A stretch of 64,000 bases of DNA, taken from positions 124,001 to 188,000 of the forward strand of contig JAQSYP010000002.1 of assembly GCA_029256085.1 (NCBI GenBank). The letters are read 5' to 3'. Made by a program: the position numbers and the translations under genes. The notes under the pieces were generated by a model that saw only the letters and a program-made list of their open reading frames with translations, was not told where the DNA came from and ran no database searches. This DNA comes from Caryophanales bacterium. Lineage in GTDB: Bacteria > Bacillota > Bacilli > CAJFEE01. Shown in pieces: positions 50,878 through 58,963 of this stretch (position 1 is its first letter; each line of letters starts with the position of its first letter).

Positions 50878-52593
50878 ATGGAAAAAAAGAAAATTATTAT
50901 TGTAGGTGGAGTTGCTGGTGGAGCAACCGCAGCTGCACGTTTACGAAGATTAGATGAGTCAAGTGAAATAATAATTTTTGAGCGTGGTGAATACGTATCT
51001 TTTGCAAACTGTGGTTTACCCTACTACATTGGTGATGTAATTAAGAAAAGAAGTTCACTTCTTGTTCAGACTATATCTGGCATGAAAAATAGATTTAATA
51101 TTGATATTAGAAACTTCTCTGAAGTTACAAAAATTGATTCTGAAACTAAGACCGTAACAGTTCATAATTTAAGTACTAATGATGTTTATACAGAGTCATA
51201 TGATAAATTGATATTATCGCCAGGTGCTAAGCCTTTTATTCCAACTATCCCTGGGCTAGATAATGCGAAAGAAAAGGTATTTACATTACGAAATATTCCT
51301 GATACAGATAGAATTTATGATTTTATTTCTAAAGAAAACCCTAGAAATGCAGTGGTAATTGGTGGTGGTTTTATTGGCCTTGAAATGGCTGAAAACCTTT
51401 CAGAACGCGGATTAGAAGTAACAATTGTTGAGATGGCAAATCAAGTAATGGCTCCGTTGGATTTTGAAATGGCAAAAATAATTCATCACCATCTTGGACA
51501 AATGGGTATTAACCTAATTTTAGAAGATGGGGTTAAGTCATTTTCTGAAAATGGTAAAAGTATTGACCTTAATAGTGGAACTACTCTCCAAACTGATATG
51601 ATTATTTTAAGTATAGGTGTTCAGCCTGAAAGTAGTCTCGCTATAGAAGCAGGTCTCGAAGTAGGTCCTAGAAAAACAATAATTGTAAACAAGCATCTTC
51701 AAACATCTCAACCTGATATATATGCAATTGGAGATGCGATTGAAGTTAATGATTATATAAATGGCAAACCAACTTATATTCCATTAGCTTGGCCAGCTAA
51801 TAGACAAGGTCATTTAGTAGCAGATCATATAAATGGAATGCAGGTTGAATATAAGGGAACGTTAGGTACTGCAGTAGCAAAAGTGTTTGAATTAACAGTA
51901 GCATCAACTGGTAATAACGAGAAAACACTTAAAAGACTAGAAATACCATATGAAACTATTCATATTCATCCAAATTCACATGCTAATTACTATCCTGGTG
52001 CTTCGCAGATTAATCTTAAATTGCTTTTTGCACCTACAGATGGAAAAATACTAGGTGCTCAGGCAATTGGTGCACTTGGTGTAGAAAAAAGGATAGACGT
52101 AATCGCTACTGCAATTAAAGGTGGCTTAACAGTATATGATTTAGCCGATCTAGAGCTATCCTATGCTCCTCCATATTCATCTGCTAAGGATCCAGTAAAT
52201 ATGGCAGGATATACTGCGATTAACTTATTAAATGGATTAACAAAAACTATCCAATGGCATGAAATAAATGAATTTGCTGAAAATGACGGCTATATTTTAG
52301 ACGTTAGAGAACCAGCCGAGCTTGAAAAAGGCTTTATTAAAGGATCAATAAATATTCCTTTAGGTCAATTGAGATCTAGACTTGATGAATTACCTACAGA
52401 TCAACCAGTTGCTGTGGTATGTCAAGTTGGTTTAAGGGGTTACATCGCTACAAGAATTCTATTACAAAATGGCATAGATGCACGCAACCTTGATGGTGGT
52501 TACGTTACCTATAGTTATGTATTCAATGATATCATTTACAATAAAAATAATGTGAAAATTGATGACACTGGTGTTGCAGAAATTAATGACTAA
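50878..52593 (+). CDS. CoA-disulfide reductase with C-terminal rhodanese domain
   Basis: A 571-residue fusion. The N-terminal 450 residues form an FAD/NAD(P)H disulfide reductase with VGGVAGGATAAARLRR and the single redox Cys45 in SFANCGLPYYIG, the CoADR signature. A second nucleotide site AVVIGGGFIGLEMAENL follows. Residues about 460-555 are rhodanese, with DVREPAELEKGFIKGS and Cys515 in VVCQVGLRGY. Such enzymes reduce CoA disulfide, CoA persulfide and polysulfide. GGTGGAGAT precedes the ATG. It stands alone, followed by a strong terminator. Confidence 0.92.
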   Translation: MEKKKIIIVGGVAGGATAAARLRRLDESSEIIIFERGEYVSFANCGLPYYIGDVIKKRSSLLVQTISGMKNRFNIDIRNFSEVTKIDSETKTVTVHNLSTNDVYTESYDKLILSPGAKPFIPTIPGLDNAKEKVFTLRNIPDTDRIYDFISKENPRNAVVIGGGFIGLEMAENLSERGLEVTIVEMANQVMAPLDFEMAKIIHHHLGQMGINLILEDGVKSFSENGKSIDLNSGTTLQTDMIILSIGVQPESSLAIEAGLEVGPRKTIIVNKHLQTSQPDIYAIGDAIEVNDYINGKPTYIPLAWPANRQGHLVADHINGMQVEYKGTLGTAVAKVFELTVASTGNNEKTLKRLEIPYETIHIHPNSHANYYPGASQINLKLLFAPTDGKILGAQAIGALGVEKRIDVIATAIKGGLTVYDLADLELSYAPPYSSAKDPVNMAGYTAINLLNGLTKTIQWHEINEFAENDGYILDVREPAELEKGFIKGSINIPLGQLRSRLDELPTDQPVAVVCQVGLRGYIATRILLQNGIDARNLDGGYVTYSYVFNDIIYNKNNVKIDDTGVAEIND

Positions 52594-52599
52594 ACTATT

Positions 52600-52634
52600 A
52601 GGTATCCAAAAAATATTTGGATACCTTTCTCTTT
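52600..52634 (+). terminator. Terminator of the CoA-disulfide reductase gene
   Basis: AGGTATCCAAA pairs perfectly with TTTGGATACCT over 11 bases around a 5-base loop, followed by TTCTCTTT. Confidence 0.85.
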
Positions 52635-52666
52635 GTCAATTACATCTTAATATGTTAATTTTATCT

Positions 52667-52685
52667 TAGTTAACCAAATTAACTA
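52667..52685. promoter_or_regulatory. MarR-type operator candidate
   Basis: TAGTTAA-CCAAA-TTAACTA has perfect 7-bp arms and lies 15 bases before the MarR gene. It fits the size of MarR sites and suggests that the regulator represses its own operon and the exporter. Confidence 0.55.
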
Positions 52686-52699
52686 TAGGATGGTGCCAA

Positions 52700-53128
52700 A
52701 TGGATAAAATCCAAAAAATTTTAGAAGTAGAAAACCTAATGCGGAATATATTTAGAATAGTTAAAAGTGATCTTTCTAATCTGTTTAAGGATGACATATC
52801 AAACAATGAATTTATAATTTTAAAAGTTCTATCAGAAAACTCATCACTCAAGTTAAGTGATGTATCAAAATTACTGAATGTTTCAAAAGCACATCTAACT
52901 GCTGTTACTGATACACTTGAATCAAACGGATTAATTTTGAGAGACCGATCTACAATAGATAGAAGAGTTATGAATTTGAGCATAACTCCTAAGGGACTAG
53001 AGACACTAAAAAGACTTGAACAAATAAAAAGCGAATATTTTATAAATAAATTTCAGAGTTTTACTAATCAAGAATTGGATACATTAACATATATGCTAGA
53101 AAAAATGAACGAAACAAAAAATAAATGA
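52700..53128 (+). CDS. MarR family transcriptional regulator
   Basis: A 142-residue winged-helix regulator. The helix-turn-helix runs from LKLSDVSKLLNVSKAHLTAVTDTLESNGLI (about 50-79), then the wing RDRSTIDRRVMNLSIT. GGATGGTG precedes the ATG. It is followed after 13 bases by an MFS exporter, the classic arrangement of a drug-responsive repressor and its pump. The inducer is unknown. Confidence 0.85.
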   Translation: MDKIQKILEVENLMRNIFRIVKSDLSNLFKDDISNNEFIILKVLSENSSLKLSDVSKLLNVSKAHLTAVTDTLESNGLILRDRSTIDRRVMNLSITPKGLETLKRLEQIKSEYFINKFQSFTNQELDTLTYMLEKMNETKNK

Positions 53129-53141
53129 GGTAAATCCGAAC

Positions 53142-54734
53142 ATGGAAACTCTCCATAATAAGAAAAAAACGGCAATAATGCTTTCAATTATGGCAGCATT
53201 ACTATTTTCTTCATTAAATCAAACTATTGTAGGAACAGTACTTCCAAAGATAATATCTGAACTTGGCGGTATCAATTATTTTAGTTGGGTGTTTACAATA
53301 TTTATGCTAACTTCAAGTATAACTGGAGTATTAGTAGGTAAACTGTCAGATATATACGGAAGAAAACCTTTCATATTAGCTGGGTTAATTATATTTATGA
53401 CAGGATCATTGTTAGCAGGAACGTCTAGTACAATGATTCAATTGATAATTTACCGAGGGGTTCAAGGACTAGGAGCTGGTATGATTATCTCTACTGCATT
53501 TTCATCAGTAGCAGATCTATATCCACCTCGCGAAAGAGGAAAATGGCAAGGGTTACTAGGCTCAGTTTTTGGTCTTTCGAGTATTTTAGGACCAACTATA
53601 GGTGGTTGGATTGTAGACTATTCTGATTGGCACTGGGTTTTTTGGATATTTATTCCATTTGGAGTACTTGCATTTTTTCTTATTTTCTTCATGATGCCGT
53701 CATCTCAAAAGAAATCTTCTGAAAAAATAGACTATCTTGGGTCGTTGTTCTTAGCAATTACTTTAGGTTCTTTACTTTCATTATTTAGCTTAGGTGGAAA
53801 AAGCTTTGAGTGGGTTTCAGTTTACTCATTATTTCTTTTTATACTTTCAATCGGAGCATTAATTATATTTGTTTATATTGAGGGTCGTGCTAAAAGTCCT
53901 GTTTTACCTTTATGTTTATTTAAAACAAAAGAGTTTACATTAGCAAACATAATTAACTTCACGGTAGGAGTTGCAATGTTCGGCTCAATAATGTATACAC
54001 CATTCTTTATACAAGGAGTGCAAGGAGCATCAGCTACAAGTTCCGGAATTATTATGATGCCTATGACGCTAAGTCTTGTTGCAGCGAGTGCCATCAGTGG
54101 GCAAGTTATGTCCAAGACTGGAAAATATAAATCCCTCTTAATATTAGGACTGTTTTTTATACTTTTAGGTGTTTATTTTAAAAGTACTTTAAAACCAGAT
54201 TCATCAGTAACCTTAGTAGTAATTTATAACATTATTACTGGTATTGGTTTAGGAAGTGTTTTTCCAATACTATTAATTTCTGTTCAAAATACAGCCTCTG
54301 ATAAACTTACTGGTGTTGCAACTTCTTCTGTGCAGATGTTTAGACAAATTGGAGGTACAATTGGAGTTGCTATATTTGGAACGCTACTAACGACGAGAAT
54401 GGAAAACGAAATGGGTTCTGTAGTGGGAAAAAAGTTACTACTTAAGAAGTTTAATGAATCAGACGAATCCGCACTTATTGTTTCAAAAGTTTCCAATCCA
54501 CAAATATTACTAAATCAGGAAAAACTGGATGCCTTTATCTCCACAATACCGCCAAATATAAAACCTGCAATTGATGAACTAATTGTTCTATCGAAACTAG
54601 CTTTATCAAATTCAATTACATATGTTTTTCTAATATGCACATTAATTGTGGCAATCTCACTAGTTCTAGTATTTTTCATAAAAGAGATACCTTTAAGAAC
54701 TAATATGAATATAGAAGGTAATGATAAGTGCTAG
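53142..54734 (+). CDS. DHA2-type MFS multidrug exporter
   Basis: A 530-residue transporter with about 14 hydrophobic helices. Antiporter motif A, GKLSDIYGRKPFILAG, is near residue 66. ADLYPPRERGKWQG is the loop 4-5 motif, and motif C is GSVFGLSSILGPTIGG. It is likely a proton-driven exporter of toxic organic compounds (EmrB/QacA subfamily). A 75-residue extracytoplasmic loop (about 415-490) lies before the last helix. It is probably in an operon with the MarR gene. Confidence 0.88.
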   Translation: METLHNKKKTAIMLSIMAALLFSSLNQTIVGTVLPKIISELGGINYFSWVFTIFMLTSSITGVLVGKLSDIYGRKPFILAGLIIFMTGSLLAGTSSTMIQLIIYRGVQGLGAGMIISTAFSSVADLYPPRERGKWQGLLGSVFGLSSILGPTIGGWIVDYSDWHWVFWIFIPFGVLAFFLIFFMMPSSQKKSSEKIDYLGSLFLAITLGSLLSLFSLGGKSFEWVSVYSLFLFILSIGALIIFVYIEGRAKSPVLPLCLFKTKEFTLANIINFTVGVAMFGSIMYTPFFIQGVQGASATSSGIIMMPMTLSLVAASAISGQVMSKTGKYKSLLILGLFFILLGVYFKSTLKPDSSVTLVVIYNIITGIGLGSVFPILLISVQNTASDKLTGVATSSVQMFRQIGGTIGVAIFGTLLTTRMENEMGSVVGKKLLLKKFNESDESALIVSKVSNPQILLNQEKLDAFISTIPPNIKPAIDELIVLSKLALSNSITYVFLICTLIVAISLVLVFFIKEIPLRTNMNIEGNDKC

Positions 54735-54760
54735 ATAATTTTATTATTTAGCACTTTTTT
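54726..54760. terminator. Bidirectional terminator between the exporter and the ArsR gene
   Basis: AAGTGCTA (54726-54733) pairs with TAGCACTT (54749-54756), with an inner ATAAT/ATTAT, and T follows on the plus strand. It includes the stop codon of the exporter. Confidence 0.8.
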
Positions 54761-55103
54761 CTTGATAATGTTCAAAAGCTACCTTAATGAGCTGATTTAC
54801 ATGATCATCATCTAAGGAATAATATATCAATTTTCCTTCTTTTCTAGATTTAGTTATACCCAAGGTTTTTAGTAGTCTTAAATGATGAGAAGCAGTTGCC
54901 ACACTCGAACCAATTATTACAGATACATCACATACACAAAGCTCTCCTGCTTTATAAAGACTATATGCAATTTTAAATCTTGTCGGATCTGATAAGGCTT
55001 TAAAAATTTCAACTACACCGCCGAAATTATATACTTCTATCTCGTTTTGAACTTTACTTACATTTTCTATATCAGTACAAAAAACTTCACAACTATCGCT
55101 CAT
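54744..55103 (-). CDS. CadC-like ArsR family metal-sensing repressor
   Basis: A 119-residue winged-helix repressor. Four Cys fit the CadC metal site: Cys5 and Cys9 in the N-terminal arm (SCEVFC) and Cys56 and Cys58 in helix ELCVCD; CadC of plasmid pI258 has Cys7, 11, 58 and 60. SHHLRLLKTLGI is the recognition helix region. The ATG at 55103 has AGAGGTGA upstream; a GTG at 55112 lies inside that site. No cadA-type ATPase is next to it, so its target is elsewhere or is the divergent azoreductase gene. Confidence 0.85.
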   Translation of the reverse strand: MSDSCEVFCTDIENVSKVQNEIEVYNFGGVVEIFKALSDPTRFKIAYSLYKAGELCVCDVSVIIGSSVATASHHLRLLKTLGITKSRKEGKLIYYSLDDDHVNQLIKVAFEHYQEKSAK

Positions 55104-55139
55104 GAATATCACCTCTTACTTACATAATACTAAAAAAAA

Positions 55140-55151
55140 TATCAAATGATA
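55140..55151. promoter_or_regulatory. Short palindrome between the ArsR and azoreductase genes
   Basis: TATCA-AA-TGATA is a perfect 12-bp palindrome in the 88-bp divergent spacer, a plausible half or core of an ArsR-family operator. Confidence 0.35.
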
Positions 55152-55191
55152 AATAGGTACGATTAATTTAAATTGTAATTGGAGGTAAAAG

Positions 55192-55827
55192 ATGAGTACA
55201 GTCTTATATATAACTGCGAATCCTAAGCAAGTTAGTGCATCGTATAGTTTAACAGTAGGTGAAGAGTTCCTTAAAGCTTATACAGAAAAAAATCCTAAAG
55301 ATAACATTGTAAGAATCGATTTATATAAAGATAATATCCCGCAAATCGATGAAGATGTATTCTCAGGTTGGGGAAAACTCGAAGGTGGTCAAGAATTCAG
55401 CAGCCTTAACGCAAATGAATCCAGTAAGGTAAGTCGTATAGACCAACTATGTAACCAATTTATTGAAGCTGAAAAATATATTTTTGTTACTCCAATGTGG
55501 AATTTGTTATTCCCACCATTAGTTAAAGCTTATATAGACACAATTGTTATTGCTGGTAAAACATTTAAGTACACAGCAGAGGGACCAGCTGGTCTACTTG
55601 AAAACAAAAAGGCGCTTCACATTCAAGCAACTGGTGGCGTTTATTCTGAAGGACCATCCCAAGATTATGATTTTGCAAGCAAATATCTCAATGGGATTAT
55701 GAACTTTATTGGTGTTAATGACTTTCAGAAGCTCTATATTGAAGGTTTTAGTCAGTACCCTGAAAGAGCTGATGAAATTAAACAAAAAGCCATTACAACC
55801 GCAAAAAATCTAGCAACTATATTTTAA
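55192..55827 (+). CDS. azoR: FMN-dependent NADH-azoreductase / quinone reductase
   Basis: A 211-residue flavodoxin-fold reductase. It has ITANPKQVSASYSLTVGEEF at the N-terminus for FMN phosphate binding, FVTPMWNLLFPPLVKAYIDTI near residue 100 and ATGGVYSEGP near 145. AzoR enzymes reduce azo dyes and quinones with NADH and protect against thiol-reactive quinones. GGAGG precedes the ATG. It is divergent from the CadC-like gene and ends at its own terminator. Confidence 0.9.
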   Translation: MSTVLYITANPKQVSASYSLTVGEEFLKAYTEKNPKDNIVRIDLYKDNIPQIDEDVFSGWGKLEGGQEFSSLNANESSKVSRIDQLCNQFIEAEKYIFVTPMWNLLFPPLVKAYIDTIVIAGKTFKYTAEGPAGLLENKKALHIQATGGVYSEGPSQDYDFASKYLNGIMNFIGVNDFQKLYIEGFSQYPERADEIKQKAITTAKNLATIF

Positions 55828-55840
55828 TAACGACATTTAG

Positions 55841-55876
55841 CCTACCTTTATTATTGTTAACTTGGGTAGGTTTTTT
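55841..55876 (+). terminator. Terminator of azoR
   Basis: CCTACC (55841-55846) pairs with GGTAGG (55865-55870), followed by six T. Confidence 0.75.
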
Positions 55877-55878
55877 AC

Positions 55879-55907
55879 GTTAACCTAATTTATTTTTAGG
55901 TTGACAA
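55879..55907. promoter_or_regulatory. BirA biotin operator
   Basis: GTTAACC-N13-GGTTGAC is the BirA half-site pair of Firmicutes. Its right half overlaps the -35 element TTGACA (55901-55906); TATACT at 55925-55930 is the -10, 18 bases on. Biotin-loaded BirA would block this promoter. Confidence 0.75.
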
Positions 55908-55963
55908 TGAAGTTTTGAACCATCTATACTCAATTTGTACATCATTTTGAGAGGGGAAAAATC

Positions 55964-56515
55964 ATGAGAAGAGGACACACATACGAATTAATTTTAGTTT
56001 CTTTATTTGCAGCTTTAACAGCTATAGGTGCTAGGATACAAATACCAATACCACCAGTACCTATGACTTTACAATTCTTTGTTATTTTATTAGCTGGAGG
56101 ACTTTTAGGAGCAAGACTTGGTTTATATTCCCAATTAACATATATAACTCTTGGTTTAATTGGATTACCTGTCTTTGCATCAGGTGCTGGTTTATCTTAC
56201 GTTTTAAAACCTACATTTGGATATTTAATTGGATTTGCGATCGGTGCGTTTGTAATTGGACTATATTTAAAAAATAAATCAGTAAAAACCATTAAGGATT
56301 ATGTTATTGCAAATCTATTATCACTAATTCCAGCTTATGGCATAGGTGTAGCATACCTATATATCGCTATTAATACTTGGGTAGGTAAAGAAATGCCAAT
56401 ATCAGCTGCAATTGCTGCTGGTTTTACACCTTTTATAATAAAAGATATTGTAGTATGTTTTATTGCTGCAATAATTGCTGAGCGTGTAGCAAAAGTAGTC
56501 AAAATTAAAAACTAA
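55964..56515 (+). CDS. bioY: Biotin ECF transporter S component BioY
   Basis: A 183-residue membrane protein with six hydrophobic helices. It has AALTAIGARIQIPIPPVPMTLQFF near the N-terminus, then LLAGGLLGARLG, the BioY signature. It binds biotin and works with an energy-coupling module encoded elsewhere. GAGAGGGG precedes the ATG. It is the first gene of a bioY-bioB operon under the BirA site. Confidence 0.95.
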   Translation: MRRGHTYELILVSLFAALTAIGARIQIPIPPVPMTLQFFVILLAGGLLGARLGLYSQLTYITLGLIGLPVFASGAGLSYVLKPTFGYLIGFAIGAFVIGLYLKNKSVKTIKDYVIANLLSLIPAYGIGVAYLYIAINTWVGKEMPISAAIAAGFTPFIIKDIVVCFIAAIIAERVAKVVKIKN

Positions 56516-56531
56516 ATCTAGGAGAAGAAAA

Positions 56532-57542
56532 ATGGATTGGAATCAGCTTGCAACTGACATATTAAATGGATATGAGTTAACAATTGACGAGGGATTAGAA
56601 ATACTTAACTCAGATGACTCTGAAATCCTATCTATATTACACGCCGCGTACATGATTAGAAAGTCTTACTTTGGTAAAAAAGTTAAACTTAATATGATTC
56701 TAAATGCCAAAAGTGGATCATGCTCCGAAAATTGCGGATACTGTTCTCAATCGTCAGAATCAAATGCTCCGATTGAAAAATACAGATTTGTTTCTAAAGA
56801 AGACTTAGTTAGAGGAGCAGAAGAAGCAATTGCAAAAAAGGCTAATACTTATTGTATAGTAGCAAGTGGCCGTGGTCCAACAACAAGTGAATTAGAAACT
56901 GTTGCTGAAGCAATTAAAGAAATTAAGGAAAAGTATGATATTAAAATATGTACGTCACTTGGATTAATTAGTGCTGAACAAGCACTTAGACTCAAAGATG
57001 TTGGTATAGATAGATACAATCATAACCTTAATACATCTAAAGAACACTATGGTAAGATTGCTACTTCTCACACTTACGATAATCGAGTAGATACAATCAA
57101 GATACTTAAAGAAGCAGGTATTTCTCCTTGTTCTGGTGTAATTATTGGAATGAAAGAAACAAAAGAAGATATTGTAAAAGTTGCTAACTCTATAAAATTA
57201 CTTGATCCCGAATCAATACCAATTAACTTTTTAAATTCAGTAAAAGGGACTAGATTCGAAGATGTAAAAGAATTGACACCTGTTTATTGCCTAAAAGTTT
57301 TAGCGCTTTATAGATTCATTAATCCAACTAAGGAAATAAGGATATCTGGTGGTAGAGAAATAAATCTACGTTCCCTTCAACCTCTTGGACTATATGCCGC
57401 AAACTCTATTTTCGTAGGAGACTATCTTACAACTGAAGGTCAGGCAGTAAATAAAGATCATGAAATGATAGTTGACTTAGGTTTTGAGATTGAAATCACA
57501 CACGAAATTCAAAAATATATTAAAGAAGAAATTAATATTTAA
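56532..57542 (+). CDS. bioB: Biotin synthase BioB
   Basis: A 336-residue radical SAM enzyme that adds sulfur to dethiobiotin. The 4Fe-4S motif is Cys64-x3-Cys68-x2-Cys71 (SCSENCGYCSQS). YNHNLNTSKEHY, IGMKETKED and the late RISGGREINLR with the 2Fe-2S Arg ligand are all present. It starts 16 bases after bioY with TAGGAGAAG upstream. No other bio biosynthesis genes are near, so the cell may make biotin from imported precursors or have them elsewhere. Confidence 0.95.
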   Translation: MDWNQLATDILNGYELTIDEGLEILNSDDSEILSILHAAYMIRKSYFGKKVKLNMILNAKSGSCSENCGYCSQSSESNAPIEKYRFVSKEDLVRGAEEAIAKKANTYCIVASGRGPTTSELETVAEAIKEIKEKYDIKICTSLGLISAEQALRLKDVGIDRYNHNLNTSKEHYGKIATSHTYDNRVDTIKILKEAGISPCSGVIIGMKETKEDIVKVANSIKLLDPESIPINFLNSVKGTRFEDVKELTPVYCLKVLALYRFINPTKEIRISGGREINLRSLQPLGLYAANSIFVGDYLTTEGQAVNKDHEMIVDLGFEIEITHEIQKYIKEEINI

Positions 57543-57552
57543 TATATTTAAT

Positions 57553-57592
57553 AACCGACAAACCATTATATAAGGTATGTCGGTTTTATTTT
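57553..57592 (+). terminator. Terminator of bioYB
   Basis: AACCGACA (57553-57560) pairs with TGTCGGTT (57578-57585), followed by a T-rich run. Confidence 0.8.
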
Positions 57593-57627
57593 TGAGACGT
57601 TGATTAATGCTGGTTTGCACGTATAAG

Positions 57628-57737
57628 CATAGGCACTCGACTCCAGCGGGAACAGCACGAACCGAAAATCCATTTTTGTAAGTGAAACTTGCAAAAATTA
57701 GTTGAGGCCGTGCCCGCGGAAAGCGAGTGCCGAATGC
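57628..57737. repeat. Family I interspersed repeat, copy 5
   Basis: Arms GGCACTCG and CGAGTGCC, with GCAT and ATGC pairing outside them. The inside is consensus GACTCCAGCGGGAACAGCACGA...GGCCGTGCCCGCGGAAAG. The arm sequence differs from the other copies but stays complementary. Confidence 0.9.
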
Positions 57738-57834
57738 GCCCGTCAAACTTTGCAAATCTATGTTTATTTTATTTGTATAAAAACAACGGAATAGAATAAC
57801 AACTAAAGAAGACTCATAATTAGGGGTGAAACTA

Positions 57835-58527
57835 TTGCTTAAACAACTATTAATTATAATTAGTCTATTACTACTTACATCATGTGCAACAAGTAAAACA
57901 TCTGATAGTTATAAAAAGAAAATTAAAGATATTAAAGAAGTCTTCTTAAAAATTGATACATCAAATAGTACTTTACATTTCAAGAAAACTCAACATAAAG
58001 AAGTCGTTTGGGCAGAATTTGAATTTGGTGCGAAGAAGCCAAAAGTTAAATATAGAAACTCAAATAATATAGCTTATGTAAATATTAGTGGACCTGGTAG
58101 AATTGAAGGACAGAATTTATTCGGAAATATTTATAATAAAATTGACGCCAGGGTTTATAAAAATCTTCCGTTAAATCTCGAAGTAAAAACTGGAACAAAT
58201 TTTTGCAGATTGGACCTGACTGATTTAGACTTAAAAACATTTGACCTTAATATAACCGGAAAAGAAAAGCTTATAGACTTTAGTAGAGTAAAGAAACAAG
58301 ATATGGTCGGTACAATCAATATCAAAAATGCCGAAACAATTATTATCATACCGAAGAATATTGATACAGAAATCAATGTGTCTGGAAATTCAAATAAAAT
58401 AAGTGCTAAAGATTTCTTTATCGAAAATTCAATATTAAGATTAAAAAAACAGCCTCACGTTGGGAAGCTGTTAAAAATCAACTTAGAAATAGATGATGAA
58501 TCTGCATTAAAATTATTATCTCGCTGA
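57835..58527 (+). CDS. Putative lipoprotein, beta-rich, unknown
   Basis: A lipoprotein of about 230 residues. A signal peptide ends at the lipobox LTSC (Cys near 17). The rest is rich in beta-strand patterns with regular Asp/Asn turns (LDLTDLDLKTFDLNITG, GTINIKNAETIIII), like the right-handed beta-helix seen in DUF4097/LiaF-type domains, but I cannot assign it. The start is probably the TTG at 57835 with AGGGGTGA upstream; a GTG at 57826 overlaps that site. Confidence 0.65.
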   Translation: MLKQLLIIISLLLLTSCATSKTSDSYKKKIKDIKEVFLKIDTSNSTLHFKKTQHKEVVWAEFEFGAKKPKVKYRNSNNIAYVNISGPGRIEGQNLFGNIYNKIDARVYKNLPLNLEVKTGTNFCRLDLTDLDLKTFDLNITGKEKLIDFSRVKKQDMVGTINIKNAETIIIIPKNIDTEINVSGNSNKISAKDFFIENSILRLKKQPHVGKLLKINLEIDDESALKLLSR

Positions 58528-58597
58528 CTAAAAAAATCCATACTTTATGCAAATTTATATTTTATATTTAACTTACCTTAATAAACCTAAACCTTTT

Positions 58598-58624
58598 TCT
58601 GTGGAATCCCACAGATTTTTTTTT
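58598..58624 (+). terminator. Terminator of the lipoprotein gene
   Basis: TCTGTGG pairs with CCACAGA around AATC, followed by nine T. Confidence 0.85.
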
Positions 58625-58634
58625 GCTCTGAAAA

Positions 58635-58850
58635 CTACTTTTTATCCTCAATTGACTTCCTTACTATGTTTACTAGTAAGAATAAAAACGTGTTCAATAT
58701 TACCATCGCAAAAGAAATAAAACCAATGATTGTCCACCTATGCTCACTAGAAATCACTGTATTTTCTGATGTTAAGTTTACACCTATTACTGTAGCTATC
58801 ATCAATATAGTTGCTATGATAAAAATAACTAATAACTTTTTTTGACTCAT
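58635..58850 (-). CDS. Small two-helix membrane protein, unknown
   Basis: A 71-residue protein with hydrophobic helices at about 6-24 and 43-64, joined by a polar loop with NLTSENTVISSEHRW. The C-terminus is KSIEDKK. I do not recognise it. AAGGTGG lies before the ATG. No terminator facing it was found. Confidence 0.55.
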   Translation of the reverse strand: MSQKKLLVIFIIATILMIATVIGVNLTSENTVISSEHRWTIIGFISFAMVILNTFLFLLVNIVRKSIEDKK

Positions 58851-58963
58851 ATGTATCCACCTTCCTATAAAAATTATATAATAATTCTGTTAAAATTAAA
58901 AAGTTTACTTCAATATATATGGTGATAGAATATTACATATATGTTCATAATAGGAGCACCTTA

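Noticed and set aside
57477-57755. Minus-strand frame of 92 codons over family I copy 5
   Set aside because: It runs through the bioB end, the terminator and the repeat; similar frames in other repeat copies are not conserved.
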